Shown: positions 1 through 8,282 of the stretch, in pieces
Layout of the letters: each line of letters begins with the position of its first letter
How positions within the stretch are numbered: the stretch's first letter is position 1
NCBI GenBank assembly: GCA_025057575.1
Contig: JANXBO010000022.1
Span: forward strand, 1 to 42,711
DNA: 42,711 nucleotides
Reading direction: 5' to 3'
DNA from: Candidatus Caldisaccharidevorator malaysiensis
Lineage (GTDB): Bacteria; Armatimonadota; Fervidibacteria; Fervidibacterales; Fervidibacteraceae
Notes under the pieces: generated by a model
What the model saw: the letters and a program-made list of their open reading frames with translations, nothing else
Databases searched by the model: none
What the model was told of the DNA's origin: nothing
Program-made: the position numbers and the translations under genes

Positions 1-911
1 ACTTGCCGGCTATCCAACTCCAAAAGTAAGGGTCCCAAGACCTTGACTTCTCTGTTGATTTCTTTTACTATCTCGTATCGTTCCGAACGGGTCCCGTCTC
101 TTCTGATAATCCCATCACCCCAGCCTTCATAATCAACGGTCCAATAGGTGAAATACATTATCCCCTTCGCACCATAGGCGAGAGATGTATACACCTGCCA
201 CCTCAATTCCCCTTCCGTAGGCGTTCGGTAATACTTGGCAGGGGTGCTTAGCAGGATAAACCAGAAAGGGATACCCACCTGCAACGCTTTAAGGCGGATA
301 AGTTCCATATTTAAAAAGTAATCGGTGCGGTCCTTACCTTCAAGGAAAGCATAATGGTCATAGGACAGCACCTTTGGCCGGATCATTTGCAGGAATTGAT
401 CTACATATTCTTCATAAGTTGCGGTTCCCAACTGCTCCTGACTCGCATAAGTTGGGAAAAGGTTGATATACGGAACGGATTGAGGATCCAGTTCCAGTAA
501 ACGACGGTGGACCTTTGCCAAGTTAGGAAATTCAGAAGCGTTCGGCTCGTCCTTTATGTAATAGCCGAACAAAGCGGGATGGTTCCTGTAGTCCGTAACT
601 GCTTCTTCCACTAACTTTTCCCAATCAGGACCGGGCTGGGCGGCGGCTTTTACAATTCGCTCGTCCAGGACCAGACACTTCATACCGAACCGATGGGACA
701 GGTCAATGTCAGCCTCAAAAGTCATCGTAAAGTTGCACTCTGCCAGTTCTTGGTAACGCTCCGCCGTTGCCGGCGGACCCCACCAGTAACTAATCGGAAA
801 GAAGTCATAAGGGAGACGACGCTTTTGACTTTCCTGATGGGCACCCGTTTTTTGGGGAGACACGATTGACATAGTAAGTCCCAGATTCATCAGCCACTCT
901 CTCCGAGTCAT
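1..911 (-). CDS. Secreted TIM-barrel glycoside-hydrolase-like protein, copy 1 (partial, 3' end off window)
   Basis: The frame is open from an ATG at 911 to the left edge, so about 303 N-terminal residues are visible and the C-terminus is missing. It begins MTRREWLMNLG, a short Arg-Arg-bearing leader suggesting export. The rest matches the complete neighbour at 1215-2447 without any net gap: SYWWGPPAT near residue 45, DIDLSHRFGMK, KDEPN near residue 125, PYINLFPTYA, GIPFWFILLSTP and GAKGIMYFTYWTV. The alternation of hydrophobic strands with acidic turn residues fits a TIM barrel acting on carbohydrate, and the Asp/Glu of the DEPN motif is the best active-site candidate. The substrate is unknown. 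It lies downstream of its paralogue on the same strand, so it is a tandem duplicate. Confidence 0.75.
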   Translation of the reverse strand, partial: MTRREWLMNLGLTMSIVSPQKTGAHQESQKRRLPYDFFPISYWWGPPATAERYQELAECNFTMTFEADIDLSHRFGMKCLVLDERIVKAAAQPGPDWEKLVEEAVTDYRNHPALFGYYIKDEPNASEFPNLAKVHRRLLELDPQSVPYINLFPTYASQEQLGTATYEEYVDQFLQMIRPKVLSYDHYAFLEGKDRTDYFLNMELIRLKALQVGIPFWFILLSTPAKYYRTPTEGELRWQVYTSLAYGAKGIMYFTYWTVDYEGWGDGIIRRDGTRSERYEIVKEINREVKVLGPLLLELDSRQ

Positions 912-1214
912 CGCCTTTAATCCTTCCATCAATGAGATTGCTTCTTTGTTATTCTAGTGCCCGATAAGAATTGAGGCGGGCCATTTTTTCATTTTCGTCA
1001 ACCGAGGTCTTTGACCGGATTCTCGGATGAGATGTGATTTCCGACGAGGGCTTCCTTTCTTGTTGGCACACGACCCCAAAAGGGCCGTTTCTCGTCAGGG
1101 CCATCCTCCCCTTCCGGCAGCAAAGCCACATCCTTTCCGTCTCTCCATTGTGAAACCAAGCCTCTCTTTGGATGTCAGGAAATTAAGGCTCCTCTTAGAG
1201 CAATCATTCCTCCA
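912..1214. other. Intergenic gap between the two tandem paralogues
   Basis: About 300 bases separate the stop of the complete paralogue from the start of the partial one. Short open frames here have no ribosome binding site and no recognisable protein character. I see no convincing terminator, RNA gene or repeat. A promoter for the partial copy would be expected here on the minus strand, but I could not find a well-spaced -35/-10 pair. Confidence 0.5.
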
Positions 1215-2447
1215 TCACACAATCCGCAATAACCGACCGTCTCCCGCTTTCAGAGATAGTTTCACCAAACTGATCCCTTCCAAAGAGGACACTGGTAAGG
1301 GTTTTTCACCCCCGCCGGGCGATCGGAGGACCTCGTAAGCCGATGCGACAGGCTTCTTCAAAAACACCGCTACGTTTGTTTCTTCCTTATAACTTGCGTT
1401 GACGATGAACAGGAATTCAGAGCCCTTGTGGTGGACCAACTCACCAACGACGATGGATCCGCCGTCCACCTTTTGCACCCAAGAGTCGGGGTTGGGTCTG
1501 GAAGCGCCGTCCGGCAGCGAACCACCCAAATGGTAAACTTGCCGACTGTCCAACTCCAAAAGTAAGGGTCCCAGGACCTTGACTTCTCTGTTGATTTCTC
1601 TGACTATCTCATACCGTTCCGATCGGGTCCCGTCTTTCTTTATGATCCCATCGCCCCAGCCTTCTTCCTCCACAGTCCAATAGGTGAAATACATTATCCC
1701 CTTAGCACCATAGGCGAGGGCTGTGAACACCTGCCATCTCAGGTCACCTTCGGAAGGCGTGCGGTAGCCCCAGTGAGGGGTGCTGAGTAAGATGAACCAG
1801 AACGGAATGCCCGCCTGCAAAGACATGCGGCGGATGATCTCCATATTCAGAAAGTAATCGGGACGATCCCTCCCCTGAAGAAGGGCGTAATGATCGTAAG
1901 AGAGGACCCTTGGCTTGACGATCTTGAGGAATTGGTCCACATATTCGTCGTAAGTTGGCGTTCCCAACTGCTGTTGGGTGGCGTAGGTCGGAAAAAGATT
2001 GATGTAGGGCACCGACTTGGGATCCAATTCCAGCAGTCGCTGGTGAACCCTTGCCAGGTCAGCAAATTCCGAAGCGTTGGGCTCGTCCCTCAGAAAGAAA
2101 CCGAAGAAGGCAGGATGATTCCGATATCGACGGACAGCTTCTTCCAGCAACTTGTCGGATTCTTCGTCTCTTTGTGACAAGGCTTTGAAGACACGATCGT
2201 CAAAGACCAAGGCTTTCATACCGAACCGGTGGGAAAGGTCTATGTCGCCGCCAAAGGTCAGGGTAAAGTGGCAGTCCGCAAGTTCCCGATAGCGCTCCTC
2301 CGTTGCTGGTGGTCCGACCCAGTAACTGATCGGGAAAAAGTTGTAGGGTAGGGTAAGTCTTTCGTTGCCTTGGCTCCCCAAATGTTCCCTAACTGAGGCA
2401 AGGACCGCGACGCAACCAAGATTGACCAGGCACTCTCTCCGGGTCAT
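1215..2447 (-). CDS. Secreted TIM-barrel glycoside-hydrolase-like protein, copy 2 (complete)
   Basis: 410 residues, with ATG at 2447 preceded by a purine-rich AGAGGAGAGAGAAGG ribosome site. The N-terminus MTRRECLVNLG followed by a small apolar segment looks like an export leader with a twin-Arg flavour. Residues about 35-310 form a probable TIM barrel: FFPISYWVGPPAT, DIDLSHRFGMKALVF, FFLRDEPNASEF (candidate catalytic acid), YINLFPTYATQQQL, GIPFWFILLSTPHWGYRTP and GIMYFTYWTVEEEGWG. The last ~100 residues look like a small beta domain (EFLFIVNASYKEE, ending in LVKLSLKAGDGRLLRIV). It resembles GH42/GH5-like folds in general layout, but I do not recognise a specific family. The hydrolase role is inferred from fold and motifs only. 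Confidence 0.75.
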   Translation of the reverse strand: MTRRECLVNLGCVAVLASVREHLGSQGNERLTLPYNFFPISYWVGPPATEERYRELADCHFTLTFGGDIDLSHRFGMKALVFDDRVFKALSQRDEESDKLLEEAVRRYRNHPAFFGFFLRDEPNASEFADLARVHQRLLELDPKSVPYINLFPTYATQQQLGTPTYDEYVDQFLKIVKPRVLSYDHYALLQGRDRPDYFLNMEIIRRMSLQAGIPFWFILLSTPHWGYRTPSEGDLRWQVFTALAYGAKGIMYFTYWTVEEEGWGDGIIKKDGTRSERYEIVREINREVKVLGPLLLELDSRQVYHLGGSLPDGASRPNPDSWVQKVDGGSIVVGELVHHKGSEFLFIVNASYKEETNVAVFLKKPVASAYEVLRSPGGGEKPLPVSSLEGISLVKLSLKAGDGRLLRIV

Positions 2448-2590
2448 TGCCTTCTCTCTCCTCTACAAGTTCTTTACAAATGATGAGAGTCTGCGAGGTT
2501 GGTTGCCGGCTTTCCATCCTTTTTCGTCCGTGTTGATCCTGACAAAATCTCAAAAAAAGTAAACAGTTGGACGGACGAGGGAGTTGGCAT

Positions 2591-3379
2591 TTGCTAAAGG
2601 CAATGGACTGGTTAGAAGAAGCGACCGCCCGCACCCGATGGCTGGGCAGACCGTTCAAGTGGAAGGACCGGACGAAGAGCACTCAGGACGATGCCCGCCA
2701 ATGGCTCTTGAACGGGGCGCCCCACGGCGCCATCGTTCTCGCCGGCTATCAGACCAAGGGTCGGGGTCGGATGGGTCGGTCCTGGTTCTCACCAGCCCTG
2801 GAGAACCTGTATATGACTCTTATCTTGCGATTGCCCCCAACGGCGCCCTTGGGGACTCTGGGTCTGTTCATCGCGGTCCGAAGCGCTTTGGCTCTTCGGA
2901 CCCGATTGAGATTGCCCGTGATGGTGAAGTGGCCCAACGATTTGATGGCAGAAGGAAAAAAACTGGGTGGGATTCTCGTTGAAGTTACCCAAGAAAAAGG
3001 AGCAATGTGGGCATTGGTTGGGATCGGGATCAATGTCAACGTTCGGGAGCAGGATTTTCCGGAAGAACTCCGCCCAATCGCCACTTCTTTGCAAATCGTC
3101 AGTGGGAAACAATTGGACCGTGGAGAAGTTTTGAAGGCGCTCCTTTTGTCCATAGAAGAGGGCTGGTCGCACTGGGAAAAAGGGAAAGCCGAGTCCTTCT
3201 GGCAAGACTTTCAAAACTTAGACTTTTTAAGAGGGCGGTCGGTCCAGGTCCTTTTGCCGGACGGGCGTCTCGTTGAGGGTGTGGCGAGCGGAATTACAAA
3301 AGATGGTCAATTAATTCTCCAAACCGCTGATGGGACGACCCTTTACGTGCATGCAGGGGAGGCGCACCTAAAAAAGTGA
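2591..3379 (+). CDS. birA: Biotin--[acetyl-CoA-carboxylase] ligase
   Basis: Attaches biotin to the biotin carboxyl carrier protein through biotinyl-AMP, in the cytoplasm. The biotin/ATP-binding loop is plain (TKGRGRMGRSWFSP), followed by VKWPNDLMAEGKKLGGILVE with the catalytic-site Lys and then GIGINVN. A short SH3-like C-terminal domain follows (GRSVQVLLPDGRLVEGVASGI, ending near HAGEAHLKK). There is no N-terminal helix-turn-helix, so this is the monofunctional type I ligase, not the repressor form. The frame opens at a TTG at 2567, but the GAGGGAG at 2577-2583 is spaced 7 bases from the in-frame TTG at 2591, which I prefer; ATG 2603 is also possible. Its stop overlaps the next start (TGATG). 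Confidence 0.9.
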   Translation: MLKAMDWLEEATARTRWLGRPFKWKDRTKSTQDDARQWLLNGAPHGAIVLAGYQTKGRGRMGRSWFSPALENLYMTLILRLPPTAPLGTLGLFIAVRSALALRTRLRLPVMVKWPNDLMAEGKKLGGILVEVTQEKGAMWALVGIGINVNVREQDFPEELRPIATSLQIVSGKQLDRGEVLKALLLSIEEGWSHWEKGKAESFWQDFQNLDFLRGRSVQVLLPDGRLVEGVASGITKDGQLILQTADGTTLYVHAGEAHLKK

Positions 3380-5967
3380 TGACTTCGCATCGGTGTTTCC
3401 TTCATTGGTTCGGTTGGTTTTTTATCCTCACGCTTGCTGCCACCGGTTGGGGTCGGGTGCGTGTCTATGAGGTGCAACGGGTGGACGACCTGCCACCGTC
3501 GGTGCGTCGGGGCGGTCGGGTGGGCGATTGGGTGATCCACAACGATCAAGTTGCCTTTGTCATCAAAGCCATCAACCGTCCCCACAGGAGCGCGCCCAGT
3601 GGTGGCAACATCGTGGATGCCGGTCTTTTGGGCTGGTCCACAAAAAGGAAAGGCGTTAACGACCTTTCGGGGGCGGACGAATTGGACCAAGTCTTTCTCT
3701 TTCTCGGCAAATATCCCCGACAAGGTCGCTATCAAAGGCTGACGGCTACGGTGAGCGCGGATGGGCGATCGGCAGAGATTGTGGTTTCCGGTGTCGACAG
3801 TGAGGATGGAACGCTATCGGTCACGACAATCTACCGGCTTGCGGAGCGGGTTCCTTACATAGAAATGGAGACAACCGCCCGAAATAACGGAACGGTTTCT
3901 TTGAAAAAGATGATGCTCGGAGATGGGATTCACTGGGGTTTCGCCAGACCCTTCGCACCCAGGTTCGGTTTTGGTATCGCAAGAAACGAGGGCACCGCTG
4001 ATTGGACCGGCGGCAATGGGGAGCGGGTTGCCTACGGATGGACTTGCCCTTCAGCCCCTTTTCGCGTGATGAGCGGTCTGAATTGGACCAATGCGGTCGC
4101 CACGACTGTTGACCTGGACCCAGGTGAAGAGGTGGTCTATCGGCGTTACTTCATTGTTGGTCGGGACCTTGCCGAAGTCGCTCGGTGGGGGTATCACTTA
4201 TCCGGTGAAACGGTCGTTCGTTTGACCGGATTCGTCCGGTCGCGATCGGGTAAAGAAGTCCCAGATGTGCCGGTGGAAGCGGGGCGGATATCGTCCAACC
4301 CCGCGGGAAAAAACAACTTGCTGGAAAAGGCAGTGCCCGTCGCTCTCGCCCGAACGGACCCGACAGGGGCTTTCCAGTTCTGGCTACCAAGAGGACAGTT
4401 TCGATTGGTGGCGATGCCAAAAGATCGGTGGTCTCTTAAGTCCGCCATCGTCACGGTCACGGACCGACCTTTAGGACCTCTTGTCGTATGGGTGACGGAG
4501 CCGGGCACGGTCCGCTTCGCCGTCCGCGATGAGAGAACCTTCGTTCCCTCTCGGCTTACCATTCTGGGGCTTGCGGGAACCCCCAACCCAGATTTGGGAC
4601 CCGATTACAAGGCGACGGGTGCTGCCAATTACCTTTACGATTCTGACGGCAAAGGAACGATTACCCTTGCGCCAGGGCGCTATCGCTTTGTTGCTTCACG
4701 GGGACCTGAATACGACATCGCCTGGGCGGATGCCTTCCTTCCAGAGGGCGAGACCGTTGACATCTCGCTCAACCTCAAGAGGTCTGTGGACACAACCGGT
4801 TGGATTTCGGCGGACTTTCATACCCATACGTCCCAAAGTTTTGATAGCGCTGTTACCGTCACCGATCGGCTAGTCAGTGCTGCTGCCGAAGGTTTGGATG
4901 TGCTCGTCCTGACGGACCACAATGTGGTAACGGACCCAACCGAAGCCCTCGCGGAGTCAGGTCTCAACGGATTGTTAACGGTCATCTCGGGTGTTGAGTT
5001 GACGACGCGCCACCTCGGTCACTTCACCGTTTTTCCCCTCATCGCTCATCCCCACCTTGAGGACGGTGGGGCGCCACCGTTTGACAGCCCGACGGCTGAG
5101 GAACTGCTGAAACAGGTAAATGTCCGAAACGAAGAGCCTGTGATCGTTGTTGCTCATCCTCGCTTTGGCAACATCGGTTATTTCCACCTTCATCAGTGGC
5201 CTGAAGTAGGCAAGCCGCCTCCAGAGGGATTTAGCCTGGATTTTGATGGAATGGAGTTGATGAATGGGAAAGCCCAAGATGACTTGTGGCGCCTCATCAG
5301 GGACTGGTTTTTCTTTCTGAACAGGGGCAAAAGAGTCATAGGGGTGGCGGGCTCTGACAGTCACGGTTTAGTTTACGATGAGGTCGGTTATGCCCGCAAT
5401 TACCTTTTCGTCGGTGATCAGGAGCCTGCTAAGATTAGCCCTGAACTCCTCAAGAAGACCGTGCGCAATGGGTCGCTGGTCGTTAGCCTCGGACCTTTCA
5501 TCAGTTTCACGATCAACGATGCTCCCATCGGATCCTTCGTTTCGATGAAGGACGATACCGCAACTTTCCGCATAACGGTTGAGGCAGCCAACTGGGTGCC
5601 GGTGGATCGGGTGGAGTTAATTGCCAATGGACGCGCGATTAAGGGATGGGATTTGAAGCGGGTTTCCGGTCGTTCTGTGCAGGCAGTCCTGAACGGGACC
5701 GTGATGCCCGATCGGGACAGCTGGTATGTGGCAATGGTTACCGGTCCGGCGGGCGGTCTGGAGCCAGTCCTTAAGCCCTTCCGCGGACGAGGGGGCAAAG
5801 TGCTGCCCGTGCAACCCATCGCCATCACTAATCCGATCTGGGTGGATGCGGACAAAGATGGACAATTCCGCCCTTTCGTGGATGATTATGGCTGGAAGCC
5901 TTTCGGTAACGGTCCTCATACTCTTGATGAGAAGGGGGATGACGGCGGTTGGAGAGACCCAACTTAG
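3379..5967 (+). CDS. Secreted CehA/McbA-type PHP-domain metallohydrolase
   Basis: 862 residues. An N-terminal hydrophobic stretch after the first Trp/Phe residues (WFGWFFILTLAATGWG) is a signal peptide. Residues ~25-280 form a large beta-sandwich-like region, ~280-470 carry two Ig/carboxypeptidase-regulatory-like repeats (VRLTGFVRSRSGKEVPDVPV; GTVRFAVRDERTFVPSR), and ~475-720 hold the PHP metal-binding domain. Its motifs are DFHTHTSQSFDS near 480, LTDHN near 511, VAHPRFG near 592 and AGSDSHG near 658. CehA-type members hydrolyse esters such as carbaryl, and many PHP proteins are phosphoesterases, so the true substrate is open. ATG 3379 overlaps the birA stop; an in-frame GTG lies directly before it. 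Its 3' end overlaps the next gene by 19 bases. Confidence 0.8.
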   Translation: MTSHRCFLHWFGWFFILTLAATGWGRVRVYEVQRVDDLPPSVRRGGRVGDWVIHNDQVAFVIKAINRPHRSAPSGGNIVDAGLLGWSTKRKGVNDLSGADELDQVFLFLGKYPRQGRYQRLTATVSADGRSAEIVVSGVDSEDGTLSVTTIYRLAERVPYIEMETTARNNGTVSLKKMMLGDGIHWGFARPFAPRFGFGIARNEGTADWTGGNGERVAYGWTCPSAPFRVMSGLNWTNAVATTVDLDPGEEVVYRRYFIVGRDLAEVARWGYHLSGETVVRLTGFVRSRSGKEVPDVPVEAGRISSNPAGKNNLLEKAVPVALARTDPTGAFQFWLPRGQFRLVAMPKDRWSLKSAIVTVTDRPLGPLVVWVTEPGTVRFAVRDERTFVPSRLTILGLAGTPNPDLGPDYKATGAANYLYDSDGKGTITLAPGRYRFVASRGPEYDIAWADAFLPEGETVDISLNLKRSVDTTGWISADFHTHTSQSFDSAVTVTDRLVSAAAEGLDVLVLTDHNVVTDPTEALAESGLNGLLTVISGVELTTRHLGHFTVFPLIAHPHLEDGGAPPFDSPTAEELLKQVNVRNEEPVIVVAHPRFGNIGYFHLHQWPEVGKPPPEGFSLDFDGMELMNGKAQDDLWRLIRDWFFFLNRGKRVIGVAGSDSHGLVYDEVGYARNYLFVGDQEPAKISPELLKKTVRNGSLVVSLGPFISFTINDAPIGSFVSMKDDTATFRITVEAANWVPVDRVELIANGRAIKGWDLKRVSGRSVQAVLNGTVMPDRDSWYVAMVTGPAGGLEPVLKPFRGRGGKVLPVQPIAITNPIWVDADKDGQFRPFVDDYGWKPFGNGPHTLDEKGDDGGWRDPT

Positions 5968-6839
5968 GTTTTGCTGTGTCTTATTTAGATCCGGAGCGCC
6001 TTCAAGAGCAACTGACGGAATGGTCGTCAGCAGGGTTTGGCGCAATTGAGACGGATTATCCGCCCCTTCTTGAGAATCCAATTCGGGTCTTGGAATCGTG
6101 GTCCTCTGTCATCAGAGACGCCGGTATAACGGTCTGGTCGGTCCACGCTCCTTATGGGGGAGCCTACAATCTGTCCCATCCTGATAAGCGGCAACGGAGG
6201 CGGGCGGTAGAGATTCACAAGGTGGTCCTGGAGCGGTCCCACATTTTGGGTGCTCAAGTTTTAGTCATCCACCCCTCTGCCGATTCGTCTCACAAGAGTT
6301 CGGCACCGTCCCTTCTCAATGAAAGCCTGGAGGAATTGCTCCCTCTGGCGCAAGATTTGAAGATCGTTTTAGCGGTGGAGAATATGCTCCCCGACTCTTG
6401 GGGGGAGAATCCTGCAGAACTTTCCCGCTTAATTGCCGGATTTCTTTCGCCCTGGATTCGGCTCTGTTTTGACACAGGACATGCCCATATCGCCGGCAAT
6501 GCCACCCTCTGGCTGGAAACGGTTCTTGAATCGGTCGCCACCTATCATTTAGCGGACAACGAAGGCACCCACGACCTTCACCTGCAGCCCGGTTATGGGA
6601 CCGTCCCCTGGCATCAGTTGGCTCCTCTTCTTCAAGAAGCCTCTTTTCCGTTGATCATTGAAGCCATTCCCTGGGGAAAGCGACCCTTGAAAAGAGTCCG
6701 AGAGGAAGTGGAAGCCCTGCTGACAGGACGGGTCGCCACCACCGCGATAGCCGGAACGCAAGGATACATCAAGTGCCGGTCTTGCGGTAGTCTATTGATT
6801 GAGGCAGAACCGGGCGCCTTCTCCTGCTCCTGTCTATAA
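5949..6839 (+). CDS. Sugar phosphate isomerase/epimerase-like (AP endonuclease 2-fold) protein with C-terminal Cys cluster
   Basis: 296 residues with a TTG start, preceded by AAGGGGGA at good spacing and overlapping the preceding gene by 19 bases. The xylose-isomerase-like TIM barrel shows typical metal-site strands: VWSVHAPYGG near 55-70, VLVIHPSAD near 97, VLAVENML near 140, LCFDTGHAHIAG near 172-183, YHLADNEGTHDLHLQPGYG near 199-216 and FPLIIEAIP near 231. These supply the Glu, Asp and His ligands expected in this family. The last ~25 residues add CRSCG and CSC motifs, a possible small zinc knuckle not usual for the family. Substrate unknown; the context suggests sugar or sugar-phosphate metabolism. 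Confidence 0.78.
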   Translation: MERPNLGFAVSYLDPERLQEQLTEWSSAGFGAIETDYPPLLENPIRVLESWSSVIRDAGITVWSVHAPYGGAYNLSHPDKRQRRRAVEIHKVVLERSHILGAQVLVIHPSADSSHKSSAPSLLNESLEELLPLAQDLKIVLAVENMLPDSWGENPAELSRLIAGFLSPWIRLCFDTGHAHIAGNATLWLETVLESVATYHLADNEGTHDLHLQPGYGTVPWHQLAPLLQEASFPLIIEAIPWGKRPLKRVREEVEALLTGRVATTAIAGTQGYIKCRSCGSLLIEAEPGAFSCSCL

Positions 6840-6890
6840 TTCCAATAACAAACACTGTCGGGGACGAGGCGCCGTCGGGGGTGAGGGATA

Positions 6891-8237
6891 ATGACAGAAG
6901 TGTCTGTTCTATTGGAGCAGCGCAACCGCCAGTTGGAAGCGATCTTTCGCATCACCAGCGCCCTTTACCGCCGAGCACGGGGTCCATTTACGGCTCAGGA
7001 GTTGGATGAGATGCTGAAGGAGACCCTGCGGGTCGGGTTGGAGGTGGTCAATGCCGATGCCGGCACCCTCTACCTCTACAATCCGGATAGAGATACCCTC
7101 GTCTTCAAATATGTTATCGGCGAAAAAGCCGACGAGTTGACTGGGATGGAGATACCCGCCAGCAAAGGCGTTGCGGGAGAAGTGTTTCGCACCGGTGAGC
7201 CGAAGATCAGTGCCGATGTGAGACGGGAAGCAGCCCATATGCGAGAAGTCGGCGAGAAAATTGGTTACATCACCAGAAATATGATTACCGTTCCTTTGAA
7301 AGATGTGGACGGCAACTCCCTCGGGGTCCTTCAGGCTCTTAACAAAAGAGACAGTGATTTTGACGAGCACGATATGGAAGTTTTAGCGGTGATGGGGGTT
7401 TCCGCTGCCACCGCTTTGGAAATGATGCGTCTCCAAGAAGAACGGCGACTGGCGACGATCGCGCGCCTGTTAGGAAACATTAGCCACGACCTAAAAAACC
7501 TCTTGACTCCTGTCCTGACCACAGCAATGACCTTGTCTCTTCTTTATCAGCCCGTCAAAGAGGGGCTGTCCCGATTGACCGAAGACCAAGGAGTTATACC
7601 CCCCGAACTGGCGCAAGACATAGAAACCTTTGACGGTTTCTTCAAAGAAGCGATGGAAATGATCCAAGACTCTTCCACTCACATTCAGGAAAGGGTGCGG
7701 GAGATTGCCGATGCCGTCAAGGGAGTTATTGCGCCTCCCCACTTTGAGCCAACCGATCTGAGGGAACTCAGCGGCAAAGTCCTCCACCATTTGAAACCGG
7801 TCGCTGACCGAGAAGGAGTAACCTTGCGGCTGGAAGCGGACGAAAAAATGCCCCTGGTTCCTGCTGATGCCAAGCGGCTCTACAATGCCCTTTACAATCT
7901 GGTCAACAATGCCATCCCGGAAACACCAGCGGGTGGCTCCGTCACCATCCGCCTTGCCTTTAAGGAAGGGGAGTCCTTTCCGGATGACGGTTATGCAAAG
8001 ATAGAAGTGGCGGACACCGGCAAAGGGATTCCCCCAGAAGTCAAGGCGGTTCTCTTCACCGACAAAGCCATCTCTACCAAACCGGGGGGAACTGGTCTGG
8101 GGACCCGAATTGTAAAGAACGTGGTGGATGTTCACAAAGGTCGGATTCTGGTCGATAGTGAAGTAGGTGTTGGAACCACGATCACCATTCTTCTCCCCCT
8201 CCAACAGCCATCCGCTAACAATAAAGCGGACACTTAA
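6891..8237 (+). CDS. Soluble GAF-domain sensor histidine kinase
   Basis: 448 residues with no membrane segment or signal peptide. A GAF domain covers about 35-180 (VVNADAGTLYLYNPDRDTLVF, MITVPLKDVDGNSLGVLQALN). The dimerisation/phosphoacceptor helix carries NISHDLKNLLTPVL with the probable phosphorylated His at 199. The catalytic HATPase domain has an N box (LYNALYNLVNNAIPETP), a G1 box (VADTGKGIPPEV) and a G2 box (GGTGLGTRIVKNVV). It would autophosphorylate in response to a small-molecule or redox signal sensed by GAF. No response regulator is adjacent, so the partner is unknown. The start ATG follows GAGGGA, 51 bases after the preceding gene. Confidence 0.9.
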   Translation: MTEVSVLLEQRNRQLEAIFRITSALYRRARGPFTAQELDEMLKETLRVGLEVVNADAGTLYLYNPDRDTLVFKYVIGEKADELTGMEIPASKGVAGEVFRTGEPKISADVRREAAHMREVGEKIGYITRNMITVPLKDVDGNSLGVLQALNKRDSDFDEHDMEVLAVMGVSAATALEMMRLQEERRLATIARLLGNISHDLKNLLTPVLTTAMTLSLLYQPVKEGLSRLTEDQGVIPPELAQDIETFDGFFKEAMEMIQDSSTHIQERVREIADAVKGVIAPPHFEPTDLRELSGKVLHHLKPVADREGVTLRLEADEKMPLVPADAKRLYNALYNLVNNAIPETPAGGSVTIRLAFKEGESFPDDGYAKIEVADTGKGIPPEVKAVLFTDKAISTKPGGTGLGTRIVKNVVDVHKGRILVDSEVGVGTTITILLPLQQPSANNKADT

Positions 8238-8282
8238 GATCGGTTCCATCACACCTTTCTGCTTTTTTGTGCAAAGGAATTA

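Noticed and set aside
949-1338. Short frames in and around the gap between the two tandem paralogues
   Set aside because: No ribosome site and no protein-like features; one overlaps the conserved 3' end of the complete paralogue.
2448-2590. Possible promoter in the divergent gap before birA
   Set aside because: CTGACA and TAAACA are only 15 bases apart and both are imperfect; not strong enough to annotate.
7491-8252. 253-codon minus-strand frame opposite the histidine kinase
   Set aside because: It mirrors a gene with complete domain motifs; no family resemblance, no ribosome site.
8238-8282. Possible terminator with a run of T between the kinase and methyltransferase genes
   Set aside because: The T-run lies in the loop, not after the stem, and the stem has a bulge; not convincing.
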